The notes: generated by a model not told the origin, from the sequence alone. A stretch of DNA of 64,000 nt from Oligoflexia bacterium (GCA_031292385.1 JARLHE010000041.1:62001-126000); one strand, 5' to 3'; positions 7,475 to 17,103 are shown, numbered from the stretch's first letter. Numbers and translations: made by a program.

Positions 7475-9058
7475 TTAGAACGTCACGCCGACCTTGATGA
7501 CCGCCGCGAGAACGGTTGAGGTACCGTTTTCGATTCCTGAGACGTTGGTGAACTTGTAAAAGTCGCCAGGAAAGAAGGCCGCGAGATCCAGCTTCGCCAA
7601 GAAGTACTCATCCCACTGAAAGCCCGCGCCGGCGTCGATTTCCAAGCCGTAAGAGCCACCCTGACTGTTCGGCGAAGCCTGACGGGCATCCAATACGCGA
7701 TTCCATTGGTTGTAGTAGTAATTCCCGCCCTGCGCTTCTTGCGTAGCGTGGGCGTAAATCGCGCCGAGATCGAAAGTCCACTTATCCGCATGGAGCAAGC
7801 CCATCCAGCTCAGGTAATTGACGTTCGTGAGCGGGTTGTCGTAAGGCGAGCCGAGCTGGCCATTCACGTTCGGGTTATTCGCCGTGTTCGGCGCGGTGTA
7901 GCCGCCCAAGTTCTGAAGGGCGTAATTAAACATAATGGTGCCGATCCGATAGTTCGGGTTCAGGTAGTACGCCGAAAACGAGTTATAGCTCGCGGAACCG
8001 CTTGAAGGCTGGCCCGGCACGTGACCGCCTTTGACCTGCGTTTCCCAAGTGTCGTTGATACGCCAATCCGCTTCAACCACCGCTGAAACCGCCGAGTAAG
8101 GAATACCGGCAAGCTGACCGGATACGATCGGGATTTCGGCACCGAGAGTCAAACGGCCGAATTTTTTCTTGCCGTAGAGATCCCAGGTATTGAAAGCGGC
8201 ACCGGAAGTGCCGCTGATCGGCCCCTGCATCCCGGACGAAGAGGTTCCGTCACTGTTGATGACGCCCAGGTCTTGCACGCCGCCAGCGATGCGGCGGATG
8301 AAATTCAAGCCCGCCTCGAAATCTTCCTCGAGGTTTTCGTATTTGAGAATCAACGAATAATCGGAGATCGCGCCGCTGCCCGAGCCCGGCTGGCAAAGCC
8401 CCGTGGCGGAATCATAAACGCAAGCCCCACCCAAGGTGTTGCCGGTGGAATAATTCACGAAAGACGGGCTGAAAGTGAAAGCACCGAATTTCGAGATCAA
8501 GCGGATCACGTCGCCGGTCGACTCGTAATGATCGAACACTCCGTCGCCCGCGTTCCAGACCGCGCCCAAGCCGTATTGAAGGGGCGCGCGGCCGACTTCA
8601 ATCGTTCCGAAATCGCTCAAAAAATCGGCCCAAAAACGTTGCGCCGTGATCACCGAGCCGCGAGACTGCGAAGAATAAAACTGACGTTGGTCGAAAGTGT
8701 AAGGATAGGCATTTCCGTAGAAACCGTAGACCGGGTCGCCAAGCCAGAACTCGGACTTGATCGAGATGTTGTCATTGACGATGACCTTCGGTTTCAATTT
8801 GAAGAACAAATCTTCAAAGGTCGCGTTATTCGAACCGCCGGTGGGGATATAATAACCTTGGGGCCGTCCTTTGTTGTCCAAGCGAGCGGGATCGTTGCCG
8901 GCGCTGTTTGTGCTATCGAGATTGTAGTTATGAATGTAATTGTACTCGGCTCGAAAATCGCCGTTCCAATCCAGTTCCACGGCCCGCGCCGAACTTGCTC
9001 CGAAAAATGCATTCAAGAGAGCGCCTAGAACCAAAAATGCGGAAATTTGAAATTTCAT
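7475..9058 (-). CDS. Predicted outer-membrane beta-barrel (porin-like) protein
   Basis: 527 aa from ATG 9058, chosen because a clean signal peptide starts there (MKFQISAFLVLGALLNAFFG, cleaved after SARA); the longer frame to 9136 would put 26 charged residues before it. The mature protein consists of short amphipathic strands rich in aromatic residues (WNGDFRAEYNYIHNY, WTFDLGAIYAHAT) and ends with Phe (IKVGVTF), the classical C-terminal barrel signal. One internal loop holds a Cys pair (GGACVYDSATGLCQ). No specific family was recognised; a porin for small solutes is likely. Confidence 0.8.
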   Translation of the reverse strand: MKFQISAFLVLGALLNAFFGASSARAVELDWNGDFRAEYNYIHNYNLDSTNSAGNDPARLDNKGRPQGYYIPTGGSNNATFEDLFFKLKPKVIVNDNISIKSEFWLGDPVYGFYGNAYPYTFDQRQFYSSQSRGSVITAQRFWADFLSDFGTIEVGRAPLQYGLGAVWNAGDGVFDHYESTGDVIRLISKFGAFTFSPSFVNYSTGNTLGGACVYDSATGLCQPGSGSGAISDYSLILKYENLEEDFEAGLNFIRRIAGGVQDLGVINSDGTSSSGMQGPISGTSGAAFNTWDLYGKKKFGRLTLGAEIPIVSGQLAGIPYSAVSAVVEADWRINDTWETQVKGGHVPGQPSSGSASYNSFSAYYLNPNYRIGTIMFNYALQNLGGYTAPNTANNPNVNGQLGSPYDNPLTNVNYLSWMGLLHADKWTFDLGAIYAHATQEAQGGNYYYNQWNRVLDARQASPNSQGGSYGLEIDAGAGFQWDEYFLAKLDLAAFFPGDFYKFTNVSGIENGTSTVLAAVIKVGVTF

Positions 9059-9095
9059 TAAATTATCCAATCTCTTACTTTGACGAATTGCACCG

Positions 9096-9124
9096 TTTCT
9101 ATTAACCCGACGTAGTGCAGTCAA
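9096..9124 (-). promoter_or_regulatory. Candidate sigma70 promoter for the beta-barrel gene
   Basis: On the minus strand TTGACT (9119-9124), 17-bp spacer, TAGAAA (9096-9101), about 38 bp before the ATG at 9058. It lies in the 80-bp gap to the divergent PBP gene. Confidence 0.4.
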
Positions 9125-9138
9125 GGAGATAAACACGC

Positions 9139-11466
9139 ATGCGGCGCGTCGTAAAATTAGGCCCCATCCTCATCTTCTTCGCTGCCTTTGGCGCCGGGAT
9201 GAGCATCTACCTCAGCGTCCTGTATCGACAGCTTAACGAGGCGTTCCATCGTCGGGAGCAGTTCGTTCCGACTCGAGTGTACTCGGATGTCACCCGGATC
9301 GCCCCGCCGCAAAGCCGTGCTTTCGTCGAGGAACGCTTAAAGTCGTTGGGATACCATCCGTCGGGGACCAACAACACAATCCAGTTCACGCTGCATGAAA
9401 TCGATTACCCGCTTTATTTGATCCCCTCGAATCACCCTCAGCTCGACCCTAAGGTAGCAAGCGAACCCGTTGTTTTGCAGCTGAGCCCGAAGGTCGGCGC
9501 TCTCCCGGAGAGATTGCTTTCGGTCCAAATCGGGGGCAAAGACGTGCCCGATGTCTACCTGGAGCCCGAGCTCGTGACCTCGCTCTCCTCCACCCGCAAA
9601 GAGATTCGCGAGCTGGTCAAATTTCAAGACATTCCGGCGCCGGTTTGGAAGGCGATTATCGCGATCGAGGATCAGCACTTTCTCGAGCACAAAGGCCTGG
9701 ACCCTCGCGGCATCGCGCGCGCCGTCTGGGTCAACATCCGGTCCTTGCGATTAGCCCAAGGCGGAAGCACCTTGACCCAGCAGTTGGTCAAAAACCTGAT
9801 GGCTCGCCGAAACAAAAACGTGTTCCGGAAAATCAACGAGCTCTTTTTATCGCTCCTGCTTGAAGCGACATACGACAAGGAGCAAATCCTTGAACGCTAC
9901 TTGAACGAAGTCTACCTGGGCCAGGTCGGCAACATGGAAGTGCACGGGGTGGCCGAAGGGGCGGAGCACTTCTTCGGCAAAAACCTCAACGACCTGAATT
10001 TGGCCGAGATCGCGCTGATGGCCGGCCTCATCCGCGGCCCCGGGTATTACTCGCCCTATAAATACCCCGAGCGCGCGTACGCCCGCGAGCGCCTGGTGCT
10101 CAAAAAAATGGTCGAAACCGGCAAAATCGCCGAGGGTGAGGCCCAGGCGGCTCTTTCGATGCCGATTCGCCTCTTGCCCGCGCCCAGCATCACGAACAAA
10201 GCTCCCTACTTCGCGGATTTCGTGAAGGCCGAGCTTTACCGGCAGCTGCAAGGCAAAATGTCCGAGCAGGAAATCGACGAGGCGGGCTTTCGCGTTTACA
10301 CCACGCTCGATTTGACGCTCAACGAGGCCGCGCAGCTCGCGGTCAGCCACGGGATCGCGGCGCTCGAAAAGAAGGTCAAAGTCCCCTCCTCCACGCGGCT
10401 CGAGGGCGCGCTCGCATCGGTCGATCCGAGCAACGGCTACGTGCGGGCCCTGATCGGTGGGCGCAGTTACGCGCAATCGAACTTCAATCGCATTCTCAAT
10501 ATGCAGCGGCAGGTCGGCTCGACTTTCAAACCGGTCGTCTATCTGACCGCTTACCTGAAGGGGCATGACCCGTCCGGAGTGCCCTACGGCCCGGGTTATC
10601 CGATCAACGACGCGCCCTGGACCTTGGTCTACGATAATCTTCGCCAACACTGGACCCCGCGCGATTACGAAGACGAATACCTGGGATGGATCACGCTGCG
10701 CCAGGCACTTGCGCATTCCATCAACACTTCGACGGCGCGGCTTGGCTATCAGGTCGGGTTCGACGAAATCATCAAGGTCGCCCGCGCCCTCGGCATCGGA
10801 TCGCCGCTTCCTTCCGTTCCTTCGATCTCGCTCGGAATCGCCGAGCTTTCGCCGATCGAGTTGGTGCGCATGTACGCGACGATCGCCAATCACGGCATCG
10901 CCAACGAGCTCACCGTCTTCCGCGGCATCACCAAAGAAAGCGATCCTCACTTCGCCCACTTCGTCGAAGAGCCCAAACAGGTCGTCGATGCGGCGAACAT
11001 CGATCTGTTGCGCGATACGCTGACCTCGGTTTTCACCGAAGGCACGGCCCACGAAACCGCCGTCAAAATGGGGTTTGACCGGCCCGCGGCCGGAAAAACC
11101 GGCACCACCTCGCACCACCGCGACGCCTGGTTCGCGGGCTTCACGCCCCAGCTTGCAACCGTGGTCTGGACCGGACTCGATCAACCGACGTCCAAATCAA
11201 AGGCTAATCTCACCGGCGCCGTCGCCGCGCTCCCGATCTGGATCGATTTCATGAAAACCGCGCTGAGCGCGGAACCGGTGCTTCCGTTTCCGGAAAACCC
11301 ATCCCTGACTCAAGTGCGCATCGATCGAAAGAGCGGACTCGCCGCGAGCGCCTTCTGCCCCGGCGACCAAGTGATCGAAGACGAATACGTCCGCGGAAAC
11401 GAGCCCGCGAACTCGAGCTGCGCAACCGAATGGCCGTCGAGCCCGGCCGAAAGCGTCGCACCCTAG
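9139..11466 (+). CDS. mrcB: Bifunctional peptidoglycan synthase, PBP1B type
   Basis: 775 aa. A single N-terminal membrane anchor (about residues 8-28) is followed by a UB2H-like region (RVYSDVTRIAPPQ, RLKSLGYH), the GT51 glycosyltransferase (IAIEDQHFLEHKGLD with the catalytic Glu, QGGSTLTQQLVKN) and a transpeptidase. The active-site motifs are all present: STFK near residue 457, SINTS and KTGTT near 655. It polymerises lipid II and crosslinks the strands at the inner-membrane surface facing the periplasm. A strong AAGGAG precedes the ATG. The UB2H region is where E. coli PBP1B binds its lipoprotein activator LpoB; no such gene is seen here. Confidence 0.96.
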   Translation: MRRVVKLGPILIFFAAFGAGMSIYLSVLYRQLNEAFHRREQFVPTRVYSDVTRIAPPQSRAFVEERLKSLGYHPSGTNNTIQFTLHEIDYPLYLIPSNHPQLDPKVASEPVVLQLSPKVGALPERLLSVQIGGKDVPDVYLEPELVTSLSSTRKEIRELVKFQDIPAPVWKAIIAIEDQHFLEHKGLDPRGIARAVWVNIRSLRLAQGGSTLTQQLVKNLMARRNKNVFRKINELFLSLLLEATYDKEQILERYLNEVYLGQVGNMEVHGVAEGAEHFFGKNLNDLNLAEIALMAGLIRGPGYYSPYKYPERAYARERLVLKKMVETGKIAEGEAQAALSMPIRLLPAPSITNKAPYFADFVKAELYRQLQGKMSEQEIDEAGFRVYTTLDLTLNEAAQLAVSHGIAALEKKVKVPSSTRLEGALASVDPSNGYVRALIGGRSYAQSNFNRILNMQRQVGSTFKPVVYLTAYLKGHDPSGVPYGPGYPINDAPWTLVYDNLRQHWTPRDYEDEYLGWITLRQALAHSINTSTARLGYQVGFDEIIKVARALGIGSPLPSVPSISLGIAELSPIELVRMYATIANHGIANELTVFRGITKESDPHFAHFVEEPKQVVDAANIDLLRDTLTSVFTEGTAHETAVKMGFDRPAAGKTGTTSHHRDAWFAGFTPQLATVVWTGLDQPTSKSKANLTGAVAALPIWIDFMKTALSAEPVLPFPENPSLTQVRIDRKSGLAASAFCPGDQVIEDEYVRGNEPANSSCATEWPSSPAESVAP

Positions 11467-11497
11467 AGGCACCCGAGCGAATGCGAGGGAGCAAGAA

Positions 11498-11538
11498 GGC
11501 CCATGGATGGGCCGGGCCCCGACACCCTTTTCTTGGAC
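11498..11538 (-). repeat. Palindromic intergenic element, copy 3 (conserved loop, different stem)
   Basis: Read on the minus strand: gtccaagaaaagggtgtcgggg (complement of 11517-11538), then the hairpin GGCCCATCCATGGGCC (11498-11513). The order and spacing match the copy at 5613, where the stem is GCTCAT/ATGAGC. The hairpin may also end the PBP transcript. Another short inverted repeat, CGGGAA/TTCCCG, lies at 11560-11580. Confidence 0.7.
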
Positions 11539-11625
11539 AGGCTTCTGTCAATCGAATGACGGGAAATCCGATCATTCCCGCTTGAATAGGACGGCCGCTG
11601 AAGCTACGCTAATAACAGATCACGC

Positions 11626-12618
11626 ATGAACTTGAATCGCCCGTCTTTACGCACACTTTTTGCGACTGCCATTTTCCTCAGCGCCACGCTGGGCTCTTCT
11701 CCCGCGTGGGCGTTTTGGTTCGGGACTGTTCCCAATAACGGCATCGCACTGAAAGAATCGGCAAGCGACTCCTCGCGGACGGTCGAAAGCCTGACCCAAG
11801 GGACGCGATTCACCGCGGTCGATCAGCCCGTCAACGGCTACTACCGGGTTCGCACCAAAACCAATACCGGCTACATCGATGCGTCGTTGATCGACGCGCA
11901 AAACCCGAATCAACATTCGTCTAATTTGAGCAGCAGGCCACAAGCCCAGGCTCAAACCCAAACCAGGCGAAGGCCCACGAAGTCGAATGGCTCGAGATGG
12001 ACAGTTAAAGTTCTCGGAGGCGTCACGCTCTCCAACCCTTCGGATGTCTCGGCGGTCTTAGGCTCGACCAGCCTTTCCGACCCGATCAGCCTGGGCTTCG
12101 AAGTGGAATACAAGACCTCCCCGGATTGGCGACTGGCGGGCCGCTTCGAGTACTTAAGCAAATCCGTGACCGGTAGCAATGCAACCGATCAAAACACCTA
12201 TCAGCTGAGCATGAAAGGCTACGCTTTTACCGTCGGGGCCGATTACATCCTCACCAGTACGCCGAAATACGTCATCTCGCTCAACGCGCGCGCCGGGCTC
12301 GGCAAAGCCTCGCTCTCTTCAGTCGCTACGCCCCCGAGCGGAAGCACGATTCCCACCGGCGACACCAACGAAACGGATTTTTCAGGAACCACGCTCACCG
12401 GCACGATCGCGGTCGCGGCGGAATACAAAGCTTTCAACTTCTGCTGGCTGGGCGCCGAAGGCGGCTACCGGCTCTTTTCCACCAGTCAATCCGCCTATAC
12501 CAACGGAGGATCCACGGTGTACGGTTCAACCATCTGGACCAGCAACGGAACCCCGACTCCGGTCAGCCTGAGCTTCTCGGGGGTTTACGGGGACCTGGTT
12601 GCGCGCATCTTGTTCTAA
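11626..12618 (+). CDS. SH3-domain plus outer-membrane beta-barrel protein
   Basis: 330 aa. Signal peptide to about residue 28 (ATLGSSPAWA), then a bacterial SH3 domain (about 30-90: WFGTVPNNGIALKESAS, GYYRVRTKTNTGYIDASLID), a Gln/Arg-rich linker (PQAQAQTQTRRRP), and a barrel-like region of about 210 residues (WTVKVLGGVTLSNPS, FTVGADYILTS, VAAEYKAF) that ends in Phe (LVARILF). SH3b domains usually bind peptidoglycan, so the protein probably bridges the outer membrane to the wall. The gene lies between a peptidoglycan synthase and an envelope-sensing kinase, which fits this idea. No closer family was recognised. Confidence 0.75.
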   Translation: MNLNRPSLRTLFATAIFLSATLGSSPAWAFWFGTVPNNGIALKESASDSSRTVESLTQGTRFTAVDQPVNGYYRVRTKTNTGYIDASLIDAQNPNQHSSNLSSRPQAQAQTQTRRRPTKSNGSRWTVKVLGGVTLSNPSDVSAVLGSTSLSDPISLGFEVEYKTSPDWRLAGRFEYLSKSVTGSNATDQNTYQLSMKGYAFTVGADYILTSTPKYVISLNARAGLGKASLSSVATPPSGSTIPTGDTNETDFSGTTLTGTIAVAAEYKAFNFCWLGAEGGYRLFSTSQSAYTNGGSTVYGSTIWTSNGTPTPVSLSFSGVYGDLVARILF

Positions 12619-12627
12619 TCTCGAGAC

Positions 12628-12647
12628 AGCACCTGCCTTTTGTCAGG
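12628..12647. repeat. Hairpin CACCTG/CAGGTG
   Basis: A 6-bp perfect inverted repeat with an 8-base loop between the SH3/barrel gene and the kinase gene. No T-run follows on the plus strand, so it is not a convincing terminator. It lies between two copies of GACAG (12624 and 12657 region). Confidence 0.35.
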
Positions 12648-12754
12648 TGACTAAAATTTAGACAGTTCTTCACTCCAAAGACCCTGAAATACCCTGGATT
12701 TCCGCGGGGCTAAAATGCCACCACCTGGTATAACGCTTGCTCATCCATGCCGTG

Positions 12755-14752
12755 ATGCTTTCGGTTCAACACGCGCTTGAGCGCCTCAGAAAACTTATCC
12801 TCACCCGGAAGCCGTTAGTCGTCCTGATCACGGCCGGGATCATTACGGCCATTTTACTGAATATTCCCCTGAGTTTTTTGGAGGCCCCCCTCTACGATTT
12901 TCGCGTCAGGATTTCGCACTCCCAAGCCGCTCTGCCCGATTCACGCATTGAATTGATCGTCATGAACGACGAAACGGCAAAGACCCTGGATCAGGTTTTA
13001 CCCCTCCCCTTGAGCTACCACACGCAGCTTCTCGAGGCTCTCGGGCGTTACCAGCCACGTGGCATCGGTTACCTGGTCGATATGAGCCAGGTCCATCAAG
13101 TCGATCCCGATCAATTCCAGGGCCCATGGGCAACGCGCTTTGTGGAAGCGGCGAAACAGCTGCGCGAGCGGGGCACCGCCTTCGAAATTGGCACCCGCTT
13201 CGATGTGACTGGCGAGATCGCTCCGCCGTATCCGTTGAGCCTCCTTCCTCATGCGATCGCCATCATCCACAAAGACGGGAACGTCTTTGCGTCCGACAAA
13301 ATCACGCGGCGAGCCCTGGTCACCTTCAACGGCGCCCCGTCCTTCCATCTCGATTTCGCGCGGGCGCTCGGCTTTTCCGCGCCAGACGCGACGCCGAATG
13401 GTACCTTCACGGTGCCGGACCTCGACGCCAGCTATTTCTTTTTCCGCTATCACGGCGATACGGCCTCCAAAAAAAGCTATCGTCAGCGCACTTTCGGCGA
13501 GGTGATCCGCGGGGAAGTTCCGGCCGACGAGCTTCGTGGAAAAATCGTCCTGATCAGCACGGTGAGCCGGCAAAACTCGAACGATTTCGCCTTTACGCCC
13601 TATTCATCGGCGCCGTACGCCAATCCAAAACTCGTGATCCACGCGAATATTCTGGACTCCATCATCCATAACGAGGGATTGGCCCGGGTCTCGGTTTGGT
13701 CGACCGCGGCGATCACTTACGCTCTGACCGCGCTGGTTCTTTGGGGCGTGCTCGCTCTCACTCCCCTTTACAGCGTTTTCGCGACGCTCTTCCTTTCCGT
13801 CACGTTGCTGCTTGTCGGCCAGGCGCTCTTTGACTGGCGCGGCTTATGGCTGCGCGAAGGCAAGCCGCTGCTCGGAATCTTCATCGGATATTATCTCACG
13901 GTCCCCTACCGGCTCATCACCGAATACAGCCGGCGCTGGGAATATCAACGGAAAAACGAAGTCCTCACGCAAGTCGAAGAGCTCAAAACGAACTTTCTGA
14001 ATCTAGTAACCCACGACCTGAAGACCCCGGTGGCCCGGATCCAGGGACTGGCCGAGGTCCTGATGCGAAAAGCGAACGATCGCCTGATCGATCGCGACCG
14101 CGAAACGATTCAAAGCATCGTCTCGGCAACGGACGAGCTCAATCACTTCATCTCGAGCATTCTCGAGCTCAGTAAAGTCGAATCGCAGAACCTGCAGCTT
14201 TCGATCGAGTCGAAGGACGTCAACCAGCTCATCGAAAAATGCGCGCTCGGCTTCAAAGCGCCGGCGCGAGCCAAGCAAATCAAGCTGCAGCTTCAGCTGG
14301 AGCCGCTTTTCCCGATCCGCATCGACGCCAACCTCATTTCGAAAGTGATCAATAACCTGATCGACAACTCCATCAAGTACTCGCGTCCGGGTTCGGAAAT
14401 CACGGTCAGCGCGAAGGAAGAAAACGAGGCTTGGGTTCGGATCTCCGTCGCCGACCAGGGGATCGGGCTCACTCCGGAAGAGCAGGAAAATCTTTTTACC
14501 CGGTTTTACCGGGCCAAAAACACGCGAACGGCGGAGACTTCCGGCACCGGCCTGGGCCTCTATCTCACGCGCTATTTCATCAAAGCCCACGGCGGCCGCG
14601 TCGAAGTCCAATCCGAAAAAGGCGTCGGCAGCCGCTTCAGCATTATTCTTCCGGTCGCGGGCCCTCCTGAAACGGAGGCGCTTCGCCCGGGACTCAAGAA
14701 CCGAATCGGAAACCGGATCGGCAGCGCCGTCCGTCACTTTGCGCAGGAGTAA
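12755..14752 (+). CDS. CHASE2-domain sensor histidine kinase
   Basis: 665 aa from ATG 12755; a TTG at 12737 would add six residues and neither has a clear ribosome site. An N-terminal membrane segment is followed by an extracytoplasmic CHASE2 sensor (about residues 40-310: SRIELIVMNDETA, RGKIVLISTVSR), then three membrane helices, a HisKA domain with phospho-acceptor in VTHDLKTPVAR, and an HATPase domain (NLIDNSIKYS, DQGIGLTPEE, GTGLGLYLTRYF). All ATP-binding boxes are intact. The sigma54 response regulator begins 3 bp downstream and is its evident partner. The ligand is unknown; genes around it concern cell wall and outer membrane. Confidence 0.93.
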   Translation: MLSVQHALERLRKLILTRKPLVVLITAGIITAILLNIPLSFLEAPLYDFRVRISHSQAALPDSRIELIVMNDETAKTLDQVLPLPLSYHTQLLEALGRYQPRGIGYLVDMSQVHQVDPDQFQGPWATRFVEAAKQLRERGTAFEIGTRFDVTGEIAPPYPLSLLPHAIAIIHKDGNVFASDKITRRALVTFNGAPSFHLDFARALGFSAPDATPNGTFTVPDLDASYFFFRYHGDTASKKSYRQRTFGEVIRGEVPADELRGKIVLISTVSRQNSNDFAFTPYSSAPYANPKLVIHANILDSIIHNEGLARVSVWSTAAITYALTALVLWGVLALTPLYSVFATLFLSVTLLLVGQALFDWRGLWLREGKPLLGIFIGYYLTVPYRLITEYSRRWEYQRKNEVLTQVEELKTNFLNLVTHDLKTPVARIQGLAEVLMRKANDRLIDRDRETIQSIVSATDELNHFISSILELSKVESQNLQLSIESKDVNQLIEKCALGFKAPARAKQIKLQLQLEPLFPIRIDANLISKVINNLIDNSIKYSRPGSEITVSAKEENEAWVRISVADQGIGLTPEEQENLFTRFYRAKNTRTAETSGTGLGLYLTRYFIKAHGGRVEVQSEKGVGSRFSIILPVAGPPETEALRPGLKNRIGNRIGSAVRHFAQE

Positions 14753-14755
14753 ACT

Positions 14756-16258
14756 ATGGTGAAAGTACTGGTCGTAGATGATGATGCCGATCTCAGAATG
14801 AGCGTTTCTTCCGCGCTCTCCGAAAACCATTATCAGGTCGAACAGGCCGAGAACGGCGAAGAGGCGGTCAATCGCGTCCGCGCGGGTCATTTCGATCTCG
14901 TTCTACTCGACGTGAATATGCCCAAAATGAGCGGCCTCGAGGCTCTGCGCGAGATCAAGGCGCACGATCCCTCGATCATCGTCATCATCCTCACCGCGTT
15001 CTCGAACGTGCGGGACGCGGTCGAAGCGACCAAAGAAGGGGCTTATAATTACCTCGAAAAGCCGATCAAGGCCGAAAACCTCACCTACCTGGTCGAAAAG
15101 GCGCTCAAGGCGCACCAAATGGTCCGGGCCCTGACCCACTCGGCGCCGGTCTTCAAGCTGCCCAACGGCACCGACTTCATCGGTCAAAGCAACGAGATGA
15201 AAAAAATCTTCGATGTCATCGACAAACTTTCGCGGGTCGAGACCGCGGTGCTGATTCGCGGCGAAAGTGGTACCGGCAAGGAGCTCGTGGCTTCCGCGCT
15301 TCACTACAACAGCCCCCGTAAGGACAACCGCTTCGTCACGATCAACTGCTCCGCCGTGCCCGAAGGGCTGATCGAGAGCGAGTTCTTCGGTCACGAAAAA
15401 GGCGCGTTCACCGGCGCGGATTCGCGAAGCATCGGCAAATTCCAATACGCCGACGGCGGAACTTTGTTTCTCGACGAGATCGGCGATATCTCGCCGGCGA
15501 TGCAAGTGAAGCTTCTGCGGGTACTGCAAGAAAAGCGCTTCACGCCCGTCGGCTCGAACCGCGAGGTCGAGGTCAACGTCCGGATCGTGGCGGCCACCAA
15601 CCGAAACCTCGAGAAAATGATCCAAACCGGGGAATTCCGGGAAGATCTCTTTTACCGCCTGAACGTTCTTCCGGTCCAACTGCCCCCGCTGCGCGAGCGG
15701 AAAAACGACGTAAAAGCGCTGACCGATTATTTTGTCGAGAAATTCAACCAGAAGTACCGCAAGAACCTGAACGGCGTGCTGCCGGAAGTCATGGAGGCCT
15801 TGATGGCCCATGCCTGGCCCGGCAACATCCGGGAGCTCGAAAACGTGATCGAACACGCGTTCGTGATCGAGACCGGCCCGCAAATCCAGCTTTCAAGCTT
15901 GCCTGAGAATTTCCTCACCCGATCGAAGCGCCCCGGGCTTGTCACGGCCAAAAACCTTCAAGATGAACAACCGGATCTGGACTCAGAAACGGACTTCGAC
16001 GAGAACGAAGCCGAACTACCGCTCGCCGCGACCGGCAGCCTCGACGGGACGACGATCGACGTGAGCGGTTTCACGCTCGACATCAATCGCCTCGATTTCC
16101 AAGCCAATAAGGAAGAATTTGAGCGCCGATTCCTCATCAGCGCCCTCAAAGCCTTCAAAGGACGGATCAATCAAACCGCGCTGCACGCGAATATCCCGAA
16201 GAAAACCCTGCTGCGAAAGCTGCAGAAATACGGGATCAGCGCGCGCGATTACAGCTGA
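14756..16258 (+). CDS. Sigma54-dependent response regulator, NtrC family
   Basis: 500 aa. Receiver domain at residues 3-120 with phospho-acceptor D52 (LVLLDVNMPKMSG), AAA+ domain with Walker A GESGTGKELVA, the sigma54-contact loop GAFTGAD and the arginine-finger region PGNIRELENVI, then an acidic linker (DLDSETDFDENEAE) and a Fis-type helix-turn-helix (INQTALHANIPKKTLLRKLQKYG). All elements needed for activation of sigma54 promoters are present. It is coupled to the CHASE2 kinase gene. The targets cannot be read from the sequence; the acidic linker of about 40 residues between ATPase and HTH is longer than usual. Confidence 0.95.
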   Translation: MVKVLVVDDDADLRMSVSSALSENHYQVEQAENGEEAVNRVRAGHFDLVLLDVNMPKMSGLEALREIKAHDPSIIVIILTAFSNVRDAVEATKEGAYNYLEKPIKAENLTYLVEKALKAHQMVRALTHSAPVFKLPNGTDFIGQSNEMKKIFDVIDKLSRVETAVLIRGESGTGKELVASALHYNSPRKDNRFVTINCSAVPEGLIESEFFGHEKGAFTGADSRSIGKFQYADGGTLFLDEIGDISPAMQVKLLRVLQEKRFTPVGSNREVEVNVRIVAATNRNLEKMIQTGEFREDLFYRLNVLPVQLPPLRERKNDVKALTDYFVEKFNQKYRKNLNGVLPEVMEALMAHAWPGNIRELENVIEHAFVIETGPQIQLSSLPENFLTRSKRPGLVTAKNLQDEQPDLDSETDFDENEAELPLAATGSLDGTTIDVSGFTLDINRLDFQANKEEFERRFLISALKAFKGRINQTALHANIPKKTLLRKLQKYGISARDYS

Positions 16259-17103
16259 TCGAGCGCCTTTTCGTTCACTTCGACCTTGGCCGTTTTGCGA
16301 AGCTTGCCGACGTAGTTTTCGGTCAGCTGCTTTTGAAGCTCATTCTTCACGCGAAGCTCGACCTCGTCGTAAGCCAAGGGCTTGCCGGCCTTCTTGTCGA
16401 TCACCTTGATGATGTGATAGCCGTACGCCGTTTTGATCGGGCCTACGATCTCGCCGTTGCCGGCCGCGAAGGCGGCATCGGTGAACTCGGAAACCATGCG
16501 GTCGCGACCGAAGTAGCCGAGATCGCCGCGATTGTTCTTAGCCGAAGGATCGATCGAGACTTTTTCAGCCAAAGCCTGAAAATCCGCGTTCGGCGCTTTA
16601 GCCATCTTCAGCACTTCGCGGGCCTTCTCTTCGTCGGCGACCAGGATGTGCTGGGCATGGACCTGCTCGGTGCTGTACTTCGTCTTGTTGCTTTCATAGT
16701 ACTTGCGGGCGGCCGCATCGCTCAGCTTCGAACCTAGGTTCTTTTCGAGCACCCGGCTGGCGAGATACTGCTTTCTGAACGCGTTCAGGGCTTCCTTATA
16801 ATTCTCGTCTTGGTCCAGTTTTTCGTGCGTCGCCTCGGAGACCAGAACCTCCTGGTCAATCAAGCTTCCCAGGATCTGCCGGCGCGAGTTGGCGTCACGC
16901 AAAATGCTGTCGCGCTGGCCTTCGTTCAATCCGGTGAGCGCATTGCGGAGATCGGCGTCCGTGATCGGCGCTCCATTGACTTTAGCCAACTCCCGCGTGG
17001 TAGCGGCCAGCGCGACTGAGGCGACGGATGCGGCGACCAGGGCAAACACGGCGAGCTTGTTCTTTTTCAAACGGCTTTGGAAAGTGCTTTGGGGCATAGT
17101 CAT
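16249..17103 (-). CDS. Periplasmic peptidyl-prolyl isomerase, PpiC/parvulin type
   Basis: 284 aa. Signal peptide or anchor at residues 14-34 (LAVFALVAASVASVALA), a SurA-like N-terminal helical chaperone region (VNGAPITDADLRNAL), then a parvulin domain (VHAQHILVADEEKAREVL, GDLGYFGRDRMVSEF, GPIKTAYGYHIIKVIDKK). It should help fold secreted or outer-membrane proteins. AAGGAAG precedes the ATG. The stop overlaps the convergent sigma54 regulator gene by 10 bp at the 3' ends, so there is no room for separate terminators. Confidence 0.94.
   Translation of the reverse strand: MTMPQSTFQSRLKKNKLAVFALVAASVASVALAATTRELAKVNGAPITDADLRNALTGLNEGQRDSILRDANSRRQILGSLIDQEVLVSEATHEKLDQDENYKEALNAFRKQYLASRVLEKNLGSKLSDAAARKYYESNKTKYSTEQVHAQHILVADEEKAREVLKMAKAPNADFQALAEKVSIDPSAKNNRGDLGYFGRDRMVSEFTDAAFAAGNGEIVGPIKTAYGYHIIKVIDKKAGKPLAYDEVELRVKNELQKQLTENYVGKLRKTAKVEVNEKALDQL

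Noticed and set aside
9847..11184. 445-codon open frame opposite the PBP1B gene
   Set aside because: Composition is Arg/Asp/Gly-rich with no motif; explained by GC-rich third positions of the real gene.
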